Shown here: positions 44,041-47,328 of the stretch, piece after piece
How positions within the stretch are numbered: the first letter of the stretch is position 1
Layout of the letters: each line of letters begins with the position of its first letter
Origin: Sinomicrobium oceani
GTDB lineage: Bacteria; Bacteroidota; Bacteroidia; Flavobacteriales; Flavobacteriaceae
Direction: 5' to 3'
Assembly: GCF_900119185.1 (NCBI RefSeq)
Contig: NZ_FPJE01000030.1
Coordinates: 1 to 47,328 of the forward strand
Length of the DNA: 47,328 nucleotides
Translations under genes and position numbers: made by a program
Notes under the pieces: generated by a model
Databases searched by the model: none
The model's input: only the letters and a program-made list of their open reading frames with translations
Told to the model about the DNA's origin: nothing

Positions 44041-44511
44041 ATGAAAACATTGCACCTTTATTTCGGGCTTATTCTATTCACATTTCACATTAACGCACAA
44101 AATCAATCCGCCATGGCTACACCTTTTCACATGAAATTAAACGCAGGAATTATCACCGACAAGCTTGCGGAAACCAAAAAGTTTTATACGGAAGTTCTCG
44201 GTTTCGGTGTCTCTTTTGAAAATGAGTTTTACCTGCTTCTGCACACTCCCGATAAAACATCGGAAATCAGCTTTCTTCAACCGGAACACCCATCCCAACA
44301 ACCACTTTTCCGGACAGCCTTCAACGGACAGGGCGTATATCTGACCATAGAAGTCGATCATGTAGATAACGTGTACGCCAGGATCAAAGACAGCCATATC
44401 CCTATAGTTATCCCAATACGGGACGAACTCTGGGGCGACCGGCACTTTGCCATACGGGACCCCAATGGAATAGGTATCGATATCGTTACCTACCACGCCC
44501 CGGAGGATTAA
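44041..44511 (+). CDS. VOC (glyoxalase-like) protein with a signal peptide
   Basis: A 156-residue protein with one vicinal-oxygen-chelate domain (about 30-152): KLNAGIITDKLAETKKFYTEV, the LGFGV turn, YLTIEVDHVDNVYARI and FAIRDPNGIGIDIV. The N-terminal MKTLHLYFGLILFTFHINAQ is a clear signal peptide ending in AQ, unusual for this normally cytosolic family. If the start were the ATG at residue 25 (MATPFHM), the protein would be cytosolic and of normal length; the well-formed leader argues for 44041. Substrate unknown. A bidirectional terminator follows. Confidence 0.78.
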   Translation: MKTLHLYFGLILFTFHINAQNQSAMATPFHMKLNAGIITDKLAETKKFYTEVLGFGVSFENEFYLLLHTPDKTSEISFLQPEHPSQQPLFRTAFNGQGVYLTIEVDHVDNVYARIKDSHIPIVIPIRDELWGDRHFAIRDPNGIGIDIVTYHAPED

Positions 44512-44540
44512 GAATTTTACTGAAAAAAGTTATACGAATA

Positions 44541-44582
44541 AAAAATCCCCGGTGATCCGCATAGCAACAACCGGGGATTTTT
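44541..44582. terminator. Bidirectional terminator between VOC and T9SS nuclease genes
   Basis: AAAAATCCCCGG (44541-44552) pairs perfectly over 12 bp with CCGGGGATTTTT (44571-44582), loop 18 nt. T runs on both strands allow it to serve both convergent genes. Confidence 0.85.
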
Positions 44583-44603
44583 AAATCCAAAAGGGTATGT
44601 TCC

Positions 44604-47328
44604 CTACAGTTTTAATAATTTTCGGGTCACTGTAGTGCCGCCTTCAAGAGAAATAACTTTACAGATATAAATTCCCCGGCGATATCCGGAAAGATTAAGT
44701 TCTATACTGTTTTTACCTGCATTTACCGTTTTGGTGTCCGCAAATACCTGGTTTCCTCTTTGGTCAAAAAGCTGAATCCCTACCGAAGTATCCCTGTTGC
44801 TTCGGAAAACAACACAAGTAGTACGCAATACGGGATTTGGAAATATAAAGACTTCGGATATTTCCGGAGCTCCCGCGGTTCCGCAAGATCCCAGCGTAGC
44901 ACCAATCCGAAGTAACTGTTCGGCTGCAATCTCAGGCAGACAAAGCGTTTTCCCCCTGTAGCATATTTGTATCTTACGGAAAAAACGATCGTTACCACAA
45001 CGTATATCCTCTGCTTCGACTACGATGTCCTGCTCTGCGGAACATCCGGAATCGTCTGTTACGGTCAGGGTGTAAACGGTAGTCTCCTGCGGGCTGACAC
45101 TAATTGTACTTTCTGTATCTCCGGTACTCCACAAATAGGTATATACGCCCGATCCGCCGGTAACCATGGCAGCTAACACGGCAGATTCTTCCGGTGCGTA
45201 ACCGGGATAGACTTTATCATCTCCTTCGATGGTAATGACCAGGGCCTCCGGCTCTTTTATTGCTATTTCCGTCGATAATTCCGTCCCGGAGGCATCTGTA
45301 ATAACCACGGTGTAATACCCCGCTGCAAGTCCTTCCGCATATGCCGTATCGGCGCCATTACTCCAGGTATAGGTATAGGGCAGCACACCTCCTGTGACTT
45401 CGACAGTAGCCGCACCGTCGTTTGCGCCGTTACAGCTGGCATCGGTAGCTGCCGTACTTACAAGCTCCATAGCAGTTTGCATACGAAAACGTGCATATAC
45501 GGGGAAATGGTCTGAAGTAGTATTGGTATAATTGCTACTGTAAAACTCGTATCCGACCCTTGCTGAACCTTCCACGAAACTATCTTCGAGTTCATCGGAG
45601 ATCATGATATGGTCTATCATATTTTCCCGGAAGACATACGATCGGAAATTACGGTCACTCAACACGGAAGAGACGACACGATAATTAGCCGTATCATCTA
45701 CATAGGCCTGGTACGTAGACACTGTTGTATTTACATTGTCGGCCACCGTCTCGTCTACATCATCATTGAAATCTCCAAGTACAATCAGGCTGGCATCGGC
45801 ATACATCACATCCAGGCTGTCTTTGAGTACCTCTACATCGTATTTACGCATATCGTATCTCGATTGAGAACCACTGCTGCTGTTTGCCCTGGCGTGCAGT
45901 GCCACAAAATTGACCTGCTGCGTCACGCCTCCGACCGTTACATCTGCTTTCATGAGATATGGCAGTCTGCCGCTGGCAAAAAAACGTGTAGGATCATCGG
46001 GATACCCGGTTAATGCACTGCTGTCACCACCGTTGTAATAAGGGTGGATCGTAGCCAGCAACGGTTTGGTCTCTACCGGAGTGACCACGGCAGTTTTGTA
46101 AATAAAACCTACTTTTTGCTTCACTTCGGTATCATTGGGATAGGAAGTATAGTCGGACAGGACATAATCATATCCTTCCATTTCACTCACCATCAAGGCA
46201 AACAAAGCATCATCGGATATTTCTTCTACAGCGATAACATCGGCATCCAATGTGCGGAGTATCGCTTTTACACTGTCCTTCTGTATCTGGTCTGAGTTGG
46301 GATTTCCGGCTGGTGGTGCATTCGATTCGTCCCCGAACCATTCGATATTCCAAGCGACAACATCAAGAGTTTCTTCTTTCGGGATTCCGAGATCACCTCC
46401 TTCGGGAATATAGGTTTCGGCACAGGCTATGTCCGTACGCATTCTGGGCAGTAATTGATAGACCTCCTGAAACTTTCCGATCACTCCTGTGAGTGCTTCG
46501 CAACTCTCGGGCTGCGCCAGTCCTACTATACTCGCCACATCATTGTCTATACGCAGCTCCCCGGACCCTGTTTGATCGGAAACCACATAATTGGAATTCC
46601 CGAAAAGCATATCGCCGGGCACGGGAAAAGTGACTCCGGCAATTCGGACCAGTTCCCCGGGATGATCTCCCAGTTCCGCCAGGGTTATCGTTACGGGTTG
46701 TATAGGATTATTGGCAGCCCCGAAACCGGTCACTTCTGTAACAGGGCTTATTTGTACCTGATTGTTGAAAGCACTTCTCGTACCGGTCAGTGTTATGGAA
46801 TCTCCGATCTGAAATGTTCCGTTTCCATGTACAGCCGCATCAAAAACAGCTATTCCGCCGGTACCATCCTGGATATAAGCCGAGCCTGCGAACTGATCGG
46901 ATACGGTGAGAACTCCCGTAATAGTTACAACAGTCCCTTCTGCGGCGTTTCTGGCTTCGGCAACAGATATGAGTTCGGTAGGCTCCGTAATTCCGCCATT
47001 CGCCGCACCCGGTGTAGGCAATGCAGGTACGTAGGTAGACGTATTTCGCGCGCCACCCGATCCGTTGGGCATACGTTGCAGGGAGTGATTGTCCTTATCA
47101 CCCTCCCCGGCCTCATTTACCTGAGGTTCGCCCGGGTTCAGCAAAGCCAGCAAACCTTCATCATCTGCGTCGTTGGTATCGTAGACGACAGCATCGAGAA
47201 GATTATCCGTCGTTACCGGGGTTCCGGTCGGAAAATCTGCAGAAGTCCCCAAATACAATGCTACCGCATCGGCACCGTTTTGTAATGTATTTCCCGGAAA
47301 GACGATGGATACATTGGGGACATCTTCA
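44604..47328 (-). CDS. Large secreted nuclease/phosphatase with T9SS sorting domain (5' end missing)
   Basis: An open frame of 907 codons that runs off the right edge, so the start and any signal peptide are not seen. Domains in order: end of a lamin-tail-like domain (ADAVALYLG to PTPGAANGG), an OB-fold-like domain (TVVTITGVLTVSDQFAGSAY), an endonuclease/exonuclease/phosphatase domain (VVAWNIEWFG, VIAVEEISDD, LIVLGDFNDD, SDHFPVYARF), a SprB-like repeat (ATDASCNGANDGAATVEVTG), a second PKD/SprB-like repeat, a short Cys-containing segment (IQICYRGKTLCLPE to LGSCG) and a type A T9SS sorting domain (VFIFPNPV to VTRKLLKL). It is probably exported to the surface or medium, where it may cleave DNA, RNA or a phosphoester. 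Confidence 0.88.
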   Translation of the reverse strand, partial: EDVPNVSIVFPGNTLQNGADAVALYLGTSADFPTGTPVTTDNLLDAVVYDTNDADDEGLLALLNPGEPQVNEAGEGDKDNHSLQRMPNGSGGARNTSTYVPALPTPGAANGGITEPTELISVAEARNAAEGTVVTITGVLTVSDQFAGSAYIQDGTGGIAVFDAAVHGNGTFQIGDSITLTGTRSAFNNQVQISPVTEVTGFGAANNPIQPVTITLAELGDHPGELVRIAGVTFPVPGDMLFGNSNYVVSDQTGSGELRIDNDVASIVGLAQPESCEALTGVIGKFQEVYQLLPRMRTDIACAETYIPEGGDLGIPKEETLDVVAWNIEWFGDESNAPPAGNPNSDQIQKDSVKAILRTLDADVIAVEEISDDALFALMVSEMEGYDYVLSDYTSYPNDTEVKQKVGFIYKTAVVTPVETKPLLATIHPYYNGGDSSALTGYPDDPTRFFASGRLPYLMKADVTVGGVTQQVNFVALHARANSSSGSQSRYDMRKYDVEVLKDSLDVMYADASLIVLGDFNDDVDETVADNVNTTVSTYQAYVDDTANYRVVSSVLSDRNFRSYVFRENMIDHIMISDELEDSFVEGSARVGYEFYSSNYTNTTSDHFPVYARFRMQTAMELVSTAATDASCNGANDGAATVEVTGGVLPYTYTWSNGADTAYAEGLAAGYYTVVITDASGTELSTEIAIKEPEALVITIEGDDKVYPGYAPEESAVLAAMVTGGSGVYTYLWSTGDTESTISVSPQETTVYTLTVTDDSGCSAEQDIVVEAEDIRCGNDRFFRKIQICYRGKTLCLPEIAAEQLLRIGATLGSCGTAGAPEISEVFIFPNPVLRTTCVVFRSNRDTSVGIQLFDQRGNQVFADTKTVNAGKNSIELNLSGYRRGIYICKVISLEGGTTVTRKLLKL

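Noticed and set aside
46455-47285. A 276-codon frame on the plus strand antisense to the T9SS nuclease
   Set aside because: The minus-strand frame carries clear nuclease domains; the antisense product is low in motif content and rich in Arg, Tyr and Ser.
1-47328. tRNA genes, CRISPR arrays, insertion sequences, phage or integron parts
   Set aside because: No T-loop-like GTTCRANYC in a cloverleaf context, no regular short repeats and no transposase or integrase motifs were seen. A tRNAscan or ISfinder run would be decisive.

Overview
The window is a dense, almost mobile-element-free stretch of a Bacteroidota chromosome, best read as family Flavobacteriaceae. The evidence is the gene content and order (pyrE with its divergent NUDIX gene, then birA, rsfS-ftsH-LUD-cdsA-psd, and a sigma factor followed by lipA and gap), a C-terminal type IX secretion sorting domain, A/T-rich 5' regions without obvious Shine-Dalgarno sites, and promoters of the Bacteroidota type (TTTG, about 19 nt, TAnnTTTG). 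I cannot name the genus. No tRNA, CRISPR array, insertion sequence, integrase or phage gene was found. All gene names come from motif recognition by eye; no database search was possible.

Layout. Positions 1-380 (minus strand) look like the leader and three tandem promoters of an rRNA operon whose 16S gene would lie beyond the left edge. Next come a DUF4294 protein (-), then M42 peptidase, NUDIX hydrolase and a cyclic-nucleotide/CBS/nucleotidyltransferase protein (+). At 5160-7652 (-) a sodium/solute symporter and a myo-inositol oxygenase form a probable inositol-to-glucuronate unit. A long leader holding a 15-codon ORF and an intrinsic terminator precedes a SulP anion transporter (8162-9748). 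An M14 carboxypeptidase lipoprotein, an ABC exporter and a small secreted three-repeat protein follow.

14208-21751 is a housekeeping block: NUDIX and pyrE start 8 nt apart on opposite strands, then an SRPBCC protein, birA, rsfS, ftsH, a LUD protein, cdsA, psd and an acyl-CoA-binding protein. cdsA and psd overlap and belong to phospholipid synthesis. A 1-kb gene-free stretch with a strong C-over-G bias follows, then ompA and valS (-), a DUF1573 secreted protein (+), a double retropepsin/PDZ protein (-), an aminotransferase and murB (+).

31764-36381 holds two ECF-type sigma factors. The first has an RskA-like anti-sigma partner. The second is embedded in overlapping genes between a glycosyltransferase and a divergent Nramp-like transporter that lacks the usual metal-binding DPGN motif. 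lipA, gap and a hybrid histidine kinase follow. The last part holds lpxK (-), a Nif3-like protein, a zinc-ribbon-family protein without any cysteine, a VOC protein with a signal peptide, and the 3' part of a large secreted nuclease with a T9SS sorting domain that runs off the right edge.

The most notable points are the apparent transcription attenuator before SulP, the cysteine-free zinc ribbon, the Nramp-like protein with an altered metal site inside a sigma-factor operon, the small exact-period repeat protein, and the C-skewed 1-kb desert. None of them proves a new system.
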